Assembly: GCA_913062675.1 (NCBI GenBank)
Contig: CAJXWR010000007.1
Span: 1-45,640, forward strand
Reading direction: 5' to 3'
DNA from: an uncultured Trueperaceae bacterium
GTDB taxonomy: Bacteria > Deinococcota > Deinococci > Deinococcales > Trueperaceae
DNA length: 45,640 bases
In this document: in pieces, positions 13,865 through 22,510 of the stretch
Numbering within the stretch: position 1 is the first letter of the stretch
Layout: each line of letters starts with the position of its first letter
Made by a program: the position numbers and the translations under genes
Notes under the pieces: model-generated
Told to the model about the DNA's origin: nothing
Databases searched by the model: none
What the model saw: only the letters and a program-made list of their open reading frames with translations

Positions 13865-16357
13865 GTGGAGCATCCCGAGCCGACGATGCAGGGACTCACG
13901 GAAGCCGAGGCGACACGTCGCAGGTCTCGCTACGGGCCGAACCGCCTTCCGAAGGAATCGCCGACACCGGTCTGGCGCCGCTTCCTCGATGCCGTGCGCG
14001 CACCGCTCGTTCTCCTTCTGTTCGCCGCTCTCGCCTTCGATCTCGCTGCCTGGCTGTTCGAGGGGGCGGAGGGCGTTCCGATCGAGGCGATTGCGATTGC
14101 CACGATCGTGCTTCTCAACGCTGGGCTCGAAGTGTTGCAGGGTGCGCGCGCCGAGCGTGCCATCGCAGCCCTGGAGGATTTCGCCACACCCGTCGTGGCC
14201 GTGTGGCGCGATGGCGTGCTGGTGGAACGTCCCAGCGTCGACCTGGTGCCCGGTGACCGGGTGGTCCTGGAGGCGGGCGCTCGTGTGCCCGCCGATGGGA
14301 CGTTTCTGGCGGCGGAGGGGGTGCGGCTCGACACGTCGGCGTTGACGGGCGAGTCGGTAACCGAGGACCGGTCGGTGGATGAAGAGGTGGCCGCCGGCAC
14401 GACGGTCGTGGCGGGCCGAGCGGAGGTGCGCGTCACCGCGACGGGTCCCGATTCGGCCATGGGTCGCCTGGCCACGCTGCTGGGCGGGATCGACCGCTCC
14501 GCCACGCCGCTTCAGAAGCGTTTGGCGCGTTTCGGTCGTCGCGTGGCGCAAGGCGCGCTCCTCCTCGCTGCCGTCTTGGTGGCGGCCGGCCTTTCGTTGG
14601 GCGGTGACCCCGTGGAGACGTTGCTGCTTGCCGTCGCGTTGACCGTCGCGGCGGTTCCCGAGGGGTTGCCCGCCGTGGTGACGGGCGCCCTGGCGCTCGG
14701 TACGCAGCGCATGGCGCGCCGCAAGGCGGTGGTGCGTCGCCTCGCAGCGGTGGAGACGCTGGGTTCCGTGACCTTGATCGCGAGTGACAAGACCGGCACG
14801 CTCACGCGGAACGAGATGGAGGTGGCGTGCATCGACGCGACCGACGCAGATGCCGGAGGACCCCGCCACGACGTCGCGCTCGACGACCCTTCGGCGCGAT
14901 CGGTGTTGCGCGCCGCGGTGTTGGCCAGCGACGTGTCGGCGGTGGGTGACGTGGGCGACCCGATCGAACGTGCGGTCCTCCGGGCCGCCGCCGAGGTGGG
15001 CATCGACGTGCAGGAGGTTCGCCGTGACGCGCCACGCACGTCCTCCCGGCCGTTCGATGCGGCCTGGGCGTACCTGCGCGCCACCGTCCGCGAAGATGGT
15101 GGCGAGGTTTCGTACGTGAAGGGTGCGCCCGAAGCCGTGCTGGCCCGCTGTGACCTGACCGAGTCGACGCGTGACGCGTGGGAGGCGGAAGCGGACCGTC
15201 ACGCCGAGGCGGGGGAACGCACGCTGCTCGTGGCGCGCGGCTCTGGAGAGCGGGAGGAGGGGTGGCAACCGCTCGGCCTGATTGCCTTCCGCGACCCGCC
15301 CCGGGAGGCGGCTCCCGAAGCGGTTCGGGCTGCGCAAGCGGCCGGTGCAAGGCTCGTGATGATCACGGGCGATCACCCTGCCACGGCGCGCGCGATTGCC
15401 GAGGAGGTGGGCATGCCGGCCGGGCGGGTGGCGCGTGGGGACGAGATTGCGGAGCTGCAGGCGGCCAACGACCTGGCTGCGGTGGACGTGTTCGCGCGCA
15501 CCGCCCCGGAGCGCAAGTTGGATCTGGTGACGGCGTTTCAGGAGGCGGGCCACACGGTCGCCATGACGGGCGATGGCGTGAACGACGGTCCCGCCTTGCG
15601 ACGCGCAGACGTGGGCGTGGCGATGGGGGGGCATGGGAGTGACGTGGCACGCGAAGCGGCCGACGTGGTGCTGCTCGACGACGACATTGCCACCCTGATT
15701 GCGGCCATCGAGGAGGGTCGCGGCGTCGCCGCGAATCTTCGGGCGTTCGTTCGGTTCCTGTTCGCCGCCAATCTCGCCGAGGTCATCACGGTCGCGGGCG
15801 GCTTCGCACTCGCGCTCGCTGCTGCGTCCAACGGATCGTTCACGCCGCCCCTCACGGCCGCCCAGATTCTGTGGATCAACCTGGTGACCGATGCGCTTCC
15901 CGCCCTTGCGCTGGCGCTCGACCGCCGTCCTGGCGTGATGGAGGATGAACCACGCGCAGCGGACGCTCCCCTGCTGTCGGGCGGCACGCTGCCGTTCGTG
16001 TTGCTGGGGGGCAGCGTGGTGGCCGCCCTATCACTCGCACCGCTAGCGTGGATGCCCGCCTTCGGAAGTGGGTCGGCCGAATCGGCGAGCGTGACGTTCA
16101 TGGTGCTGGTGCTCGGCCAGTTGGCGCTCGTCGATGGTGCGCGCCGCGAGCGGCACGCACCCGAACGAAACGTGGCCCTGCTGGCCGCTCTGGGAATCAG
16201 CGTGGCGTTGCAGGTAGCGGCCGTGAGCGTTGCGCCGCTGCGGACCCTCCTCGGGTTGGCGCCGTTGCCTGCATGGGCCTGGCTCGGAGTGCTTGCATCG
16301 GTTCTCGTGGCGTGGGGTGCGGGCCGCGTCCTCGCCGCCGTATGGCGCCGGTCGTGA
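13865..16357 (+). CDS. P-type (type II) cation-transporting ATPase
   Basis: An 830-residue inner-membrane ATP-driven cation pump. In order: an N-terminal cation-ATPase domain (TEAEATRRRSRYGPN), the actuator domain with LTGES, the TM4 motif PEGLPAVVTGAL typical of Ca2+-type and related type II pumps, SDKTGTLT with phosphorylated Asp308, a nucleotide-binding domain with KGAPEAVL, the hinge MTGDGVNDGPALRRADVGVAMG, and a C-terminal domain of several helices with INLVTDALPALALALD. The ion (Ca2+, Na+ or another) is not determined. The start is uncertain. GTG 13865 follows GATGCT by 6 nt, a near match to the leaderless spacing; ATG 13886 is an alternative, and the long upstream extension crosses the terminator and is rejected. 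Confidence 0.88.
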   Translation: MEHPEPTMQGLTEAEATRRRSRYGPNRLPKESPTPVWRRFLDAVRAPLVLLLFAALAFDLAAWLFEGAEGVPIEAIAIATIVLLNAGLEVLQGARAERAIAALEDFATPVVAVWRDGVLVERPSVDLVPGDRVVLEAGARVPADGTFLAAEGVRLDTSALTGESVTEDRSVDEEVAAGTTVVAGRAEVRVTATGPDSAMGRLATLLGGIDRSATPLQKRLARFGRRVAQGALLLAAVLVAAGLSLGGDPVETLLLAVALTVAAVPEGLPAVVTGALALGTQRMARRKAVVRRLAAVETLGSVTLIASDKTGTLTRNEMEVACIDATDADAGGPRHDVALDDPSARSVLRAAVLASDVSAVGDVGDPIERAVLRAAAEVGIDVQEVRRDAPRTSSRPFDAAWAYLRATVREDGGEVSYVKGAPEAVLARCDLTESTRDAWEAEADRHAEAGERTLLVARGSGEREEGWQPLGLIAFRDPPREAAPEAVRAAQAAGARLVMITGDHPATARAIAEEVGMPAGRVARGDEIAELQAANDLAAVDVFARTAPERKLDLVTAFQEAGHTVAMTGDGVNDGPALRRADVGVAMGGHGSDVAREAADVVLLDDDIATLIAAIEEGRGVAANLRAFVRFLFAANLAEVITVAGGFALALAAASNGSFTPPLTAAQILWINLVTDALPALALALDRRPGVMEDEPRAADAPLLSGGTLPFVLLGGSVVAALSLAPLAWMPAFGSGSAESASVTFMVLVLGQLALVDGARRERHAPERNVALLAALGISVALQVAAVSVAPLRTLLGLAPLPAWAWLGVLASVLVAWGAGRVLAAVWRRS

Positions 16358-16393
16358 GGCACCCGGAATGACCCTGCGCGCGCCTGGCGCGCG

Positions 16394-16402
16394 TGCTACC
16401 TT
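16394..16402 (+). promoter_or_regulatory. extended -10 promoter (TGC-TACCTT) of the tandem usp gene
   Basis: TG, one base, then TACCTT, predicting a UTR of about 50 nt. The UTR contains the hairpin GCCGC-CTT-GCGGC (16425-16437) before the ribosome binding site. Confidence 0.5.
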
Positions 16403-16461
16403 GACTTGACGAGCGTCCCCCCTCGCCGCCTTGCGGCACGATGCACCTTGGAGGTCAAGCC

Positions 16462-17298
16462 ATGCGGATTCTGCATCCCACCGATTTTTCGCGGACGGCG
16501 GAGAAGGCACGCCGCCTCGCCCTCACGCTAGGTGAACGCCTGGGCGGCGACGTGCACATCATCTACGCGCAGCAACGCTTCGAGACCGAACCGCGCCGCT
16601 TTCTGCAACCCACGCCCGACGCGTTGAACCCGGAGGCGGTGCGTCGTCTCGAGGAAGCGCGCGCCGACGAGGTACGACGCATTCAGGAGCGGCTTAAGAA
16701 CCTGGCCGCCGAAGGAGGAAGTTGGGAACTCCGGTGGGGTCATCCAGTCACCGAAGTGCTCGATGCGGCGGAGGCGTGCGACCTGATCGTGATGGGTGCG
16801 CATGGTGCGAATCGCATCGATGCGTTCTTCCTCGGGGGTGTCGCAGGACGCGTCGTGCGGCGGACCGAGGTCCCGGTCCTCACCGTGCGCGAAGAGTGCA
16901 CGGTCGAGGACGTCACGTCAATCCTCGTGGCCACCGATTTTGGGGATGCCTCGAAGCACGCCTGGCAGCACCTCGAAGGTTGGGTGGAGAAGGGCGTCAC
17001 GCTGCATCTCGCGCACGTCATCGACGATCCGCGCTACCACGCGGACGCCGATTACGTCCGGCGTGCCGAAGAGGCCATGGAGGCCATGGCGCATGGACAT
17101 GCCGCCAGCATGCACGTGCAGGAGGGCAACCCGATCGAGGTGCTCCCCCGCCTGGCCAGCGAAGTCGACGCCGACGCCATCGCGGTCGGGGTTCGGCGCC
17201 ACACGGGTGCGATCGGCCTGCTGCTCGGGAGTCGCGCCGATGCGTTGCTGCGCTCGTCCGACGTTCCCGTGCTCAGCATTCCCCACAGCGAGGCGTAA
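16462..17298 (+). CDS. tandem-domain universal stress protein
   Basis: A 278-residue protein with two Usp domains. The first begins MRILHPTDFSRTAEKARRLA and contains VMGAHGANRIDAFFLGGVAGRVVRRTEVPVLTV (ATP-motif like). The second begins about residue 152 with SILVATDFGDASKHAW and ends VGVRRHTGAIGLLLGSRADALLRSSDVPVLSI. GGAGG is centred 7 nt before ATG 16462, which is chosen over ATG 16441 because that one precedes the binding site. It follows the cation ATPase by about 100 bp with its own promoter, and converges with pgm. Confidence 0.88.
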   Translation: MRILHPTDFSRTAEKARRLALTLGERLGGDVHIIYAQQRFETEPRRFLQPTPDALNPEAVRRLEEARADEVRRIQERLKNLAAEGGSWELRWGHPVTEVLDAAEACDLIVMGAHGANRIDAFFLGGVAGRVVRRTEVPVLTVREECTVEDVTSILVATDFGDASKHAWQHLEGWVEKGVTLHLAHVIDDPRYHADADYVRRAEEAMEAMAHGHAASMHVQEGNPIEVLPRLASEVDADAIAVGVRRHTGAIGLLLGSRADALLRSSDVPVLSIPHSEA

Positions 17299-17316
17299 CG
17301 CGCAGGAGCGTTACGC
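17293..17316. terminator. convergent hairpin spanning the stop codons of usp and pgm
   Basis: GCGTAACGC-GCAGGA-GCGTTACGC, a perfect 9-bp stem. The left arm holds the TAA of the usp gene and the right arm holds the pgm stop on the other strand. There is no T-tract, so terminator activity is uncertain. Confidence 0.5.
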
Positions 17317-18945
17317 GAAGGTCGCGGCAACCAGCGCGCGCGCCTCGTCGAGCAACCGGTCGACGTGCGCCTCGCCGAGGAAACTCTCGGCGTAGATCTT
17401 GTAGATCGGTTCCGTGCCCGACGGTCGCGCAGCGAACCAGCCGTTTGCCGTCGCGACCTTCAAACCTCCCAGCGGCGCACCGCCATCGGGGGCGTGGGTG
17501 AGCACGTGTTCGATGGCTTCCCCCGCCAGTTCGCGGGTGGTGACCGCGGAGGCGTCGAGATTCGCCAGCGCCGCGCGTTGCTGCGCATCGGCAGGCGCAT
17601 CGGTGCGCCGGTACACGGGTGCACCGTGCTGCGCCTCGAGGCTTCGGTACGCCTCGGCTGGGTTCGTTCCCGTCACCGCGGTCATCTCGGCTGCGAGGAG
17701 CGCAAGGGCGATGCCGTCCTTGTCGGTCGTCCAGACGGTGCCGTCGCGGCGCAGCAAACTCGCTCCGGCGGACTCCTCGGCCGCGAAGCCCGTACTTCCG
17801 TCAAGGAGGCCGTCGACGAACCACTTGAAGCCCACGGGGACCTCGCGAAGCGGCCGCTGGTGCGCGGTCGCGATGCGGTCGAGCATGCGGGTCGTGACGA
17901 CCGTCTTCGCGAGGGCGGCATCGTGCCGCCAGTCGGGACGCTGGGTGAGGAGATACTCGGCTGCGGCGGCGAGGTAGTGGTTCGGGTTCATCAAGCCACC
18001 GCCAGCGACGATGCCGTGCCGGTCGACGTCGGGGTCATTCCCGAACGCCACGTCGAACCGATCGGCGAGGTCGACGAGTCCCGCCATCGCGTAGGGGGAC
18101 GAGCAGTCCATGCGGACCTTCCCGTCATGATCGAGTCGCATGAAGGAGAAGGCAGGATCGATGATTGGATTCACGACGGTCAGGTCCACGCCGTACCGCT
18201 CGGCGATGCGAGGCCACATGGACACCGCAGCCCCACCCATGGGGTCCACCCCGAGCTTCAAGCCGGCGTGGGCGACGGCGTCCATGTCGATCACGTTCTG
18301 CAGGTCATCGATGTACGCACCCGCCAGGTCAACCCGCGTGCAGAGGGGATGATCGAACGCGTCACGCATCGAGACTCGCGCGACCTCGCTCACGCCCGAA
18401 GAGAGCAACGCGTTGGCCCGGCGTTCGATGCGGCGCGTCAGGTCACTCCCTGCCGGTCCACCATGCGGCGGGTTGTACTTGATGCCCCCATCCCCCGGCG
18501 GGTTGTGCGACGGCGTGATGACCACCCCGTCGCAGGCCGGTCCAGCGCGATCGACGTTGCGGGTGAGGATGGCGTGACTCACGACGGGCGTGGGGACGAA
18601 ACCCAGGTCGGCGTCCACGAGGACGGGCACACCGGCCGCGAGGAACACGGAAATCGCGGTGCGGAATGCCGGCTCGGACAGGGCGTGCGTATCGGCGCCC
18701 AGGACGAGCGGACCCGCCACGCCTTCCTCGGAGCGGATTTCGGCGATGGCTGTCGCAATGGCGATGACGTGCGCTTCGTTGAAGGAGTGCTCGAGCGAGC
18801 GGCCGCGGTGTCCCGACGTCCCGAACGCGACCTTGTGGGAAGCGACGTCCGGCTCGGGCGTGAGGTCGTAGTACGCGGCGACGAGGCGTGGGACGTGCTC
18901 GAGGCGGTCGCGGGGTGCCGGCGTGCCGGCGAGGGGGTCGGGCAT
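17311..18945 (-). CDS. pgm: phosphoglucomutase (alpha-D-glucose phosphate-specific)
   Basis: A 544-residue cytoplasmic enzyme interconverting glucose 1-phosphate and glucose 6-phosphate. Signatures: KVAFGTSGHRGRSLEHSFNE at the N-terminus, the active-site phosphoserine loop VITPSHNPPGDGGIKYN, the metal-binding loop GNDPDVDRHGIV (DxDxD), and the phosphate-binding RPSGTEPIYKIY near the C-terminus. Length and motifs match the E. coli Pgm type (about 546 residues) rather than phosphomannomutase. GGAGG precedes ATG 18945, and an extended -10 lies just upstream. It is divergent from rpoD. Confidence 0.93.
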   Translation of the reverse strand: MPDPLAGTPAPRDRLEHVPRLVAAYYDLTPEPDVASHKVAFGTSGHRGRSLEHSFNEAHVIAIATAIAEIRSEEGVAGPLVLGADTHALSEPAFRTAISVFLAAGVPVLVDADLGFVPTPVVSHAILTRNVDRAGPACDGVVITPSHNPPGDGGIKYNPPHGGPAGSDLTRRIERRANALLSSGVSEVARVSMRDAFDHPLCTRVDLAGAYIDDLQNVIDMDAVAHAGLKLGVDPMGGAAVSMWPRIAERYGVDLTVVNPIIDPAFSFMRLDHDGKVRMDCSSPYAMAGLVDLADRFDVAFGNDPDVDRHGIVAGGGLMNPNHYLAAAAEYLLTQRPDWRHDAALAKTVVTTRMLDRIATAHQRPLREVPVGFKWFVDGLLDGSTGFAAEESAGASLLRRDGTVWTTDKDGIALALLAAEMTAVTGTNPAEAYRSLEAQHGAPVYRRTDAPADAQQRAALANLDASAVTTRELAGEAIEHVLTHAPDGGAPLGGLKVATANGWFAARPSGTEPIYKIYAESFLGEAHVDRLLDEARALVAATFA

Positions 18946-18962
18946 GACGAACCTCCATCCGA

Positions 18963-18971
18963 ATCGTAGCA
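18963..18971 (-). promoter_or_regulatory. extended -10 promoter (TGC-TACGAT) of pgm
   Basis: Read on the minus strand as TGCTACGAT, giving a short UTR of about 12 nt before the GGAGG and ATG 18945. Confidence 0.5.
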
Positions 18972-19012
18972 GCGACCCGTAAGCCAGAAGACAGGAAAGG
19001 CACGCCGCGGCG

Positions 19013-19021
19013 TGCTACATT
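19013..19021 (+). promoter_or_regulatory. extended -10 promoter (TGC-TACATT) of rpoD
   Basis: TG, one base, TACATT. Predicted UTR of about 125 nt to ATG 19155. The UTR contains a possible weak stem, GCGAC...GTCGC (near 19037-19055), and nothing else I can name. Confidence 0.5.
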
Positions 19022-19154
19022 TCACAATTCGTGGGAGCGACTGCGAAATCGTCGCATCGCGGGGCCCCACCTTCACATTGACTTGGTTTCGCCATGCCGC
19101 GCACGGTCTCTTGCCACGCGACCATGGATGCGAACGGGAAAGGGATGGCAGCGA

Positions 19155-20555
19155 ATGAGCAACCCCATGCAGGGCGCAAGCGAATGGCTCGAAACCCCCG
19201 AAATGAAGGCCCTCTTCGAGCAGGGGCAGGAGCAGGGCGTCGTGTCCGCTGCGCTGGTGCGTGGCGCATTGGCGCGCGTCCTTGCCGAAATGCCTGACCT
19301 CGATGAGGACGTCCTCGAAGAGCTACTCGAACAACTCGACCATCGGGGCGTCGAAGTGATTCCTGATGGCGATGAGGATGCGAGCGCCAACGTGCCCCTC
19401 GCGACGAGCAGCGTCGAGGACGAGGACGAGGACGACGATGCATCCCTCGAGGGGGATGACGGGGATCTCGACGATTCGCTTGCGGGTGACCTCGAGGAGG
19501 ACGAACCCGACGACGCGGAGTTGGATGCCGAGGAGGCAGTCGCCGAGCAGGAGCGTGCAGACGCGGAAGCGCAGGCGGCCGAGGAAATCGAGCAGCTCGA
19601 AGCCCGCGCGGCCGCCATGAGCGGCTCGTCGGTCCGCACCGACAATCCCGTCCGGCAGTACCTGCATGAGATCGGGACGGTGAAGCTTCTCGACGTTCGC
19701 GAGGAGATCGAGCTTGCGCGCCGCATGGAGGCGGGCCTCGAGGCGGAGAAGGAGCTCGACGAGAAGGGCGAAACGCTCGAAGCGAAGGAAGCACGGCGGT
19801 TGGACCGCATCGTGCGCGACGGCCTCGCGGCACGCGAGCACCTCATTCAAGCGAACCTTCGTCTCGTCGTCAGCATCGCCAAGAAGTACACGAACCGTGG
19901 GATTGGCCTGCTCGACCTGATTCAGGAGGGCAATCGCGGCTTGATCAAGGCGGTCGACCGGTTCGAGTACCGTCGTCGCTACAAGTTCAGCACGTACGCC
20001 ACCTGGTGGATTCGCCAAGCGGTGACGCGCGCAATCGCCAACCAGTCGCGCACGATTCGCATTCCCGTGCACATGATCGAACGCTTGAACAAGCTCAACC
20101 GCACCGCCAAGCAGCTCGAGCAGGAGTTGAACCGGGAGCCCACCCATGCCGAGTTGGCACGCGCACTCGGGCCGGAATGGGATGCCGAGCGGGTCGAGGA
20201 AGCGTTCGAGTTGACGCGCAAGCCGTTCAGTCTCGAGGCGCCCATCGGTGACGAGGAAGACTCCACCTACGGTGATTTCATCTCCGACGACTCGGTCGGT
20301 TCTCCCGAGGACGTGGCGAACGAGTCGCTGCTGCAAAGCGCGCTCGGGGATGCGTTGGGTGCGTTGAGGGAACGTGAGGCGGAAGTGCTGAAGTTGCGTA
20401 AGGGGCTCATCGACGGGCGTCAACACACGCTCGAGGAGGTGGGTCAGCACTTCGGTGTGACGCGTGAGCGGATCCGCCAGATCGAGAACAAGGCACTCCG
20501 GAAACTGAAGTACCACGAGAGTCGGACGCGGCAGTTGCGCGATTTCCTCGAGTAA
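19155..20555 (+). CDS. rpoD: RNA polymerase primary sigma factor (RpoD/SigA)
   Basis: A 466-residue primary sigma factor. Residues about 10-60 resemble region 1.1 and are followed by a long acidic stretch (about 70-130, Asp/Glu rich). Region 1.2 is [16 protein letters not shown] (about 165). Region 2 includes [38 protein letters not shown] (core binding) and [19 protein letters not shown] (-10 recognition and melting). Region 3 follows [15 protein letters not shown]. Region 4 ends with [19 protein letters not shown], the -35 recognition helix. ATG 19155 is preferred to the upstream GTG at 19083 because an AAGGGA site precedes it and residues upstream are Arg-rich and non-conserved. Confidence 0.95.
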   Translation: MSNPMQGASEWLETPEMKALFEQGQEQGVVSAALVRGALARVLAEMPDLDEDVLEELLEQLDHRGVEVIPDGDEDASANVPLATSSVEDEDEDDDASLEGDDGDLDDSLAGDLEEDEPDDAELDAEEAVAEQERADAEAQAAEEIEQLEARAAAMSGSSVRTDNPVRQYLHEIGTVKLLDVREEIELARRMEAGLEAEKELDEKGETLEAKEARRLDRIVRDGLAAREHLIQANLRLVVSIAKKYTNRGIGLLDLIQEGNRGLIKAVDRFEYRRRYKFSTYATWWIRQAVTRAIANQSRTIRIPVHMIERLNKLNRTAKQLEQELNREPTHAELARALGPEWDAERVEEAFELTRKPFSLEAPIGDEEDSTYGDFISDDSVGSPEDVANESLLQSALGDALGALREREAEVLKLRKGLIDGRQHTLEEVGQHFGVTRERIRQIENKALRKLKYHESRTRQLRDFLE

Positions 20556-20583
20556 GGCCTGCTTTTTTCAGGCACGAGAACTA

Positions 20584-20597
20584 TTCAGAAAACTGAA
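20584..20597. promoter_or_regulatory. palindrome TTCAG-AAAA-CTGAA upstream of marR
   Basis: A perfect 5-bp inverted repeat with a 4-bp spacer, 46 bp before the MarR start. Its size is plausible for a MarR dimer half-site pair. Confidence 0.5.
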
Positions 20598-20605
20598 CGA
20601 TTGTA

Positions 20606-20635
20606 GTGCAGGTCGCCGCGCGCGGTGACCTGCAC
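20606..20635. promoter_or_regulatory. 30-bp near-perfect palindrome directly upstream of marR
   Basis: The arms GTGCAGGTCGCCGCG and CGCGGTGACCTGCAC match at 14 of 15 positions. It lies 7 bp before ATG 20643. It could be an operator or, if transcribed, a hairpin that hides the translation start. No clean -35/-10 was found around it. The weak stem GCCTG...CAGGC at 20557-20573, with a T-rich loop, may terminate rpoD. Confidence 0.6.
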
Positions 20636-20642
20636 GCGCACA

Positions 20643-21131
20643 ATGACGCTCGTGACTTCGTTCCCAACCTCCACGTCCACCGACCCCCCAACGGCCCCAA
20701 CGCAACCCCTCGACCGGGACGCCGCCCTGCATGAACTCGGCACGCTCACGCTGCACATGATGTGGGCGCTCCGCACCAGTTCGCAACGCATGCTCGAGCC
20801 GGTCGAACTCAGCCCCGTCAAGGCCCTCATCCTCGGCTTCATCGCCCAAGGCGCCTTCACCCCAGGCGAACTCACCGACATGATCGACACCGCACCCTCC
20901 ATGACCAGTTCGCTCATTGGCGACCTCGAGGATCGCGGCCTCATCCGACGCACCCCCGACCCCAACGATCGCCGCAAGGTGCGGCTCACCGTCACGAAGA
21001 AGGGAAGCGAACTCGTCGACACGATCGACCACCTTTGGCTCGCGGCGAGCCGCGATCACCTTTCCCACCTCGACGACGCCGAACTCGCGCACCTCGTCAC
21101 TCTCTACAAGAAAATCCTGAGGACCCCATGA
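20643..21131 (+). CDS. MarR-family transcriptional regulator
   Basis: A 162-residue winged-helix regulator. It carries LSPVKALILGFIAQGAFTPGELTDMI (helices 2-3), SMTSSLIGDLEDRGLIRRT (recognition helix) and PDPNDRRKVRLTVTKKGSELV (wing), the standard MarR layout. Helices at both ends would form the dimer interface. It is the first gene of the RND efflux operon and overlaps the first outer-membrane factor by 4 nt (ATGA), so it is likely the local repressor, released by a pump substrate (inference). Two palindromes upstream are candidate operators. The start could also be GTG 20652; ATG 20643 is used. Confidence 0.88.
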   Translation: MTLVTSFPTSTSTDPPTAPTQPLDRDAALHELGTLTLHMMWALRTSSQRMLEPVELSPVKALILGFIAQGAFTPGELTDMIDTAPSMTSSLIGDLEDRGLIRRTPDPNDRRKVRLTVTKKGSELVDTIDHLWLAASRDHLSHLDDAELAHLVTLYKKILRTP

Positions 21132-22510
21132 CCCCCCTGCCCATCAACCGCCATCAGCCCGTACACCTCTTCGCTCTGCTCGCCCTCGCCCTCCTCTTCA
21201 TGCCCTGGGCCTCGGCGCAACCGACCGCGAGTCTCGATCCTGAACTCGCCCAGGAAGTCAGGGCACTGCTTGCCGGGCTCGACGACCACCCCGCACTGAC
21301 CGCCAGCCAGCGCGCCGTCGATGCCGCCCGCGCCGACCTCGATGGTCTCCGCTTCCCCGTTCTCCTGTCCGGCAGCGCCACCGCACAACGCGCCGACGTG
21401 AGCGCAAGCGACGGGGTGCCCCAAGACACGATCGACGACGCCAGCGCATGGGACACCAGCGCCACCGTCACTGCCGTCCTGCGCCCCTTCCTGCTTGGCG
21501 ACCTGGGTGACGCGGAGCGGCAACGCCGCATCGCCCTCGTACAAGCCGAACGACGGCACCAAGAGACCCGCGCGAACCTCGAAGCGGCCGCCATGCAAGC
21601 GGCCACGGGCCTGCTCGTCGCCGAGCATGGCGTCCGCATCGCCGAAGCCGGCCTGCTCCTCGCCGAGCGTGCCGCCGACGCCACGACCCTCCGCATCGAA
21701 CGGGGCGCCGCCCGCGACGTGGACGGTGAACGCGCCGCCCTCGAGGTGGACCGCGCCGAGGAGTCGCTGCGCTCCGCCACGGCACGCGCCAGCCTCGCCG
21801 CCGCACGCCTCGCCGACCTCGTCGGACCCGACGCACGCCTCGGCACGCTTCCAGACCCCAACGCCCTGCCAACCCTCCCAAGCGTGGAGATCCCCGCCCC
21901 CGGCGTCGTGCAGGCCGAACTCGACCTCACGCTCGCCGAAGTCGGTCTCGCTTCAGCAAGCCGCGCACTCCTCCCCACCGCCCAGGCGGCCTACGCCTGG
22001 AACCTCGACGAGTCCGCCGTGACCGTCTCCCTCGAGAGTCGTACCCTCCAACCCACCGTCCGCTACGAGACCGACGGTCCGTTCGCCACGCAGGACACCG
22101 GCCCCATCGACGTGGAGGGCGTCTTCACGTTCGGCCTGTCCTTCGAAGTGGGTGGCGACGCACCCGCTGCGCGCAACGCTGCCGCAGCGCGACGCGACGC
22201 CGCCCTCGCCGGCCTCACGCAAGCCCAGCGCGACGCTGCACTCGCCGCCTCCGACCGTGACGAGGCTCGCCGCGCCGCACGGGCAGAGCTCGACTTCGCC
22301 GAACGCGAGCGCACACTCGCCTACCGCGATGCCGACGAGGCCGCCGCGCAGCGCGACGCCGGCCTTGCCACGGAACTCGACGTGCTCCGCGTCGAGCTCA
22401 CCGCCCTGCAATCCGACCTGACGGTCTTGAATGCACGCGCTACCCTGCTCGACGCCATCCTCGCCGACTACCGCGATCTCGCCATACCCCTCTCGGAGGT
22501 CCTGCCATGA
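21128..22510 (+). CDS. TolC-like outer membrane efflux protein, first of two
   Basis: A 460-residue exported protein. The N-terminal signal peptide covers about residues 10-31 (HLFALLALALLFMPWASAQ). The mature part is made of long Ala/Asp/Glu-rich helices with repeated RAxLxL patterns, as in outer-membrane factors that form an alpha-barrel tunnel through the periplasm. The two-fold repeat is visible as paired helical blocks around residues 50-250 and 260-455. ATG 21128 overlaps the marR stop. Placed with an adaptor and RND pump, it should provide the outer-membrane exit. The next gene is a second, shorter TolC-like protein, which is unusual. Confidence 0.8.
   Translation: MTPLPINRHQPVHLFALLALALLFMPWASAQPTASLDPELAQEVRALLAGLDDHPALTASQRAVDAARADLDGLRFPVLLSGSATAQRADVSASDGVPQDTIDDASAWDTSATVTAVLRPFLLGDLGDAERQRRIALVQAERRHQETRANLEAAAMQAATGLLVAEHGVRIAEAGLLLAERAADATTLRIERGAARDVDGERAALEVDRAEESLRSATARASLAAARLADLVGPDARLGTLPDPNALPTLPSVEIPAPGVVQAELDLTLAEVGLASASRALLPTAQAAYAWNLDESAVTVSLESRTLQPTVRYETDGPFATQDTGPIDVEGVFTFGLSFEVGGDAPAARNAAAARRDAALAGLTQAQRDAALAASDRDEARRAARAELDFAERERTLAYRDADEAAAQRDAGLATELDVLRVELTALQSDLTVLNARATLLDAILADYRDLAIPLSEVLP

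Noticed and set aside
13835-15634. Long minus-strand open frame opposite the P-type ATPase
   Set aside because: Shadow frame of a gene with all P-type ATPase motifs.
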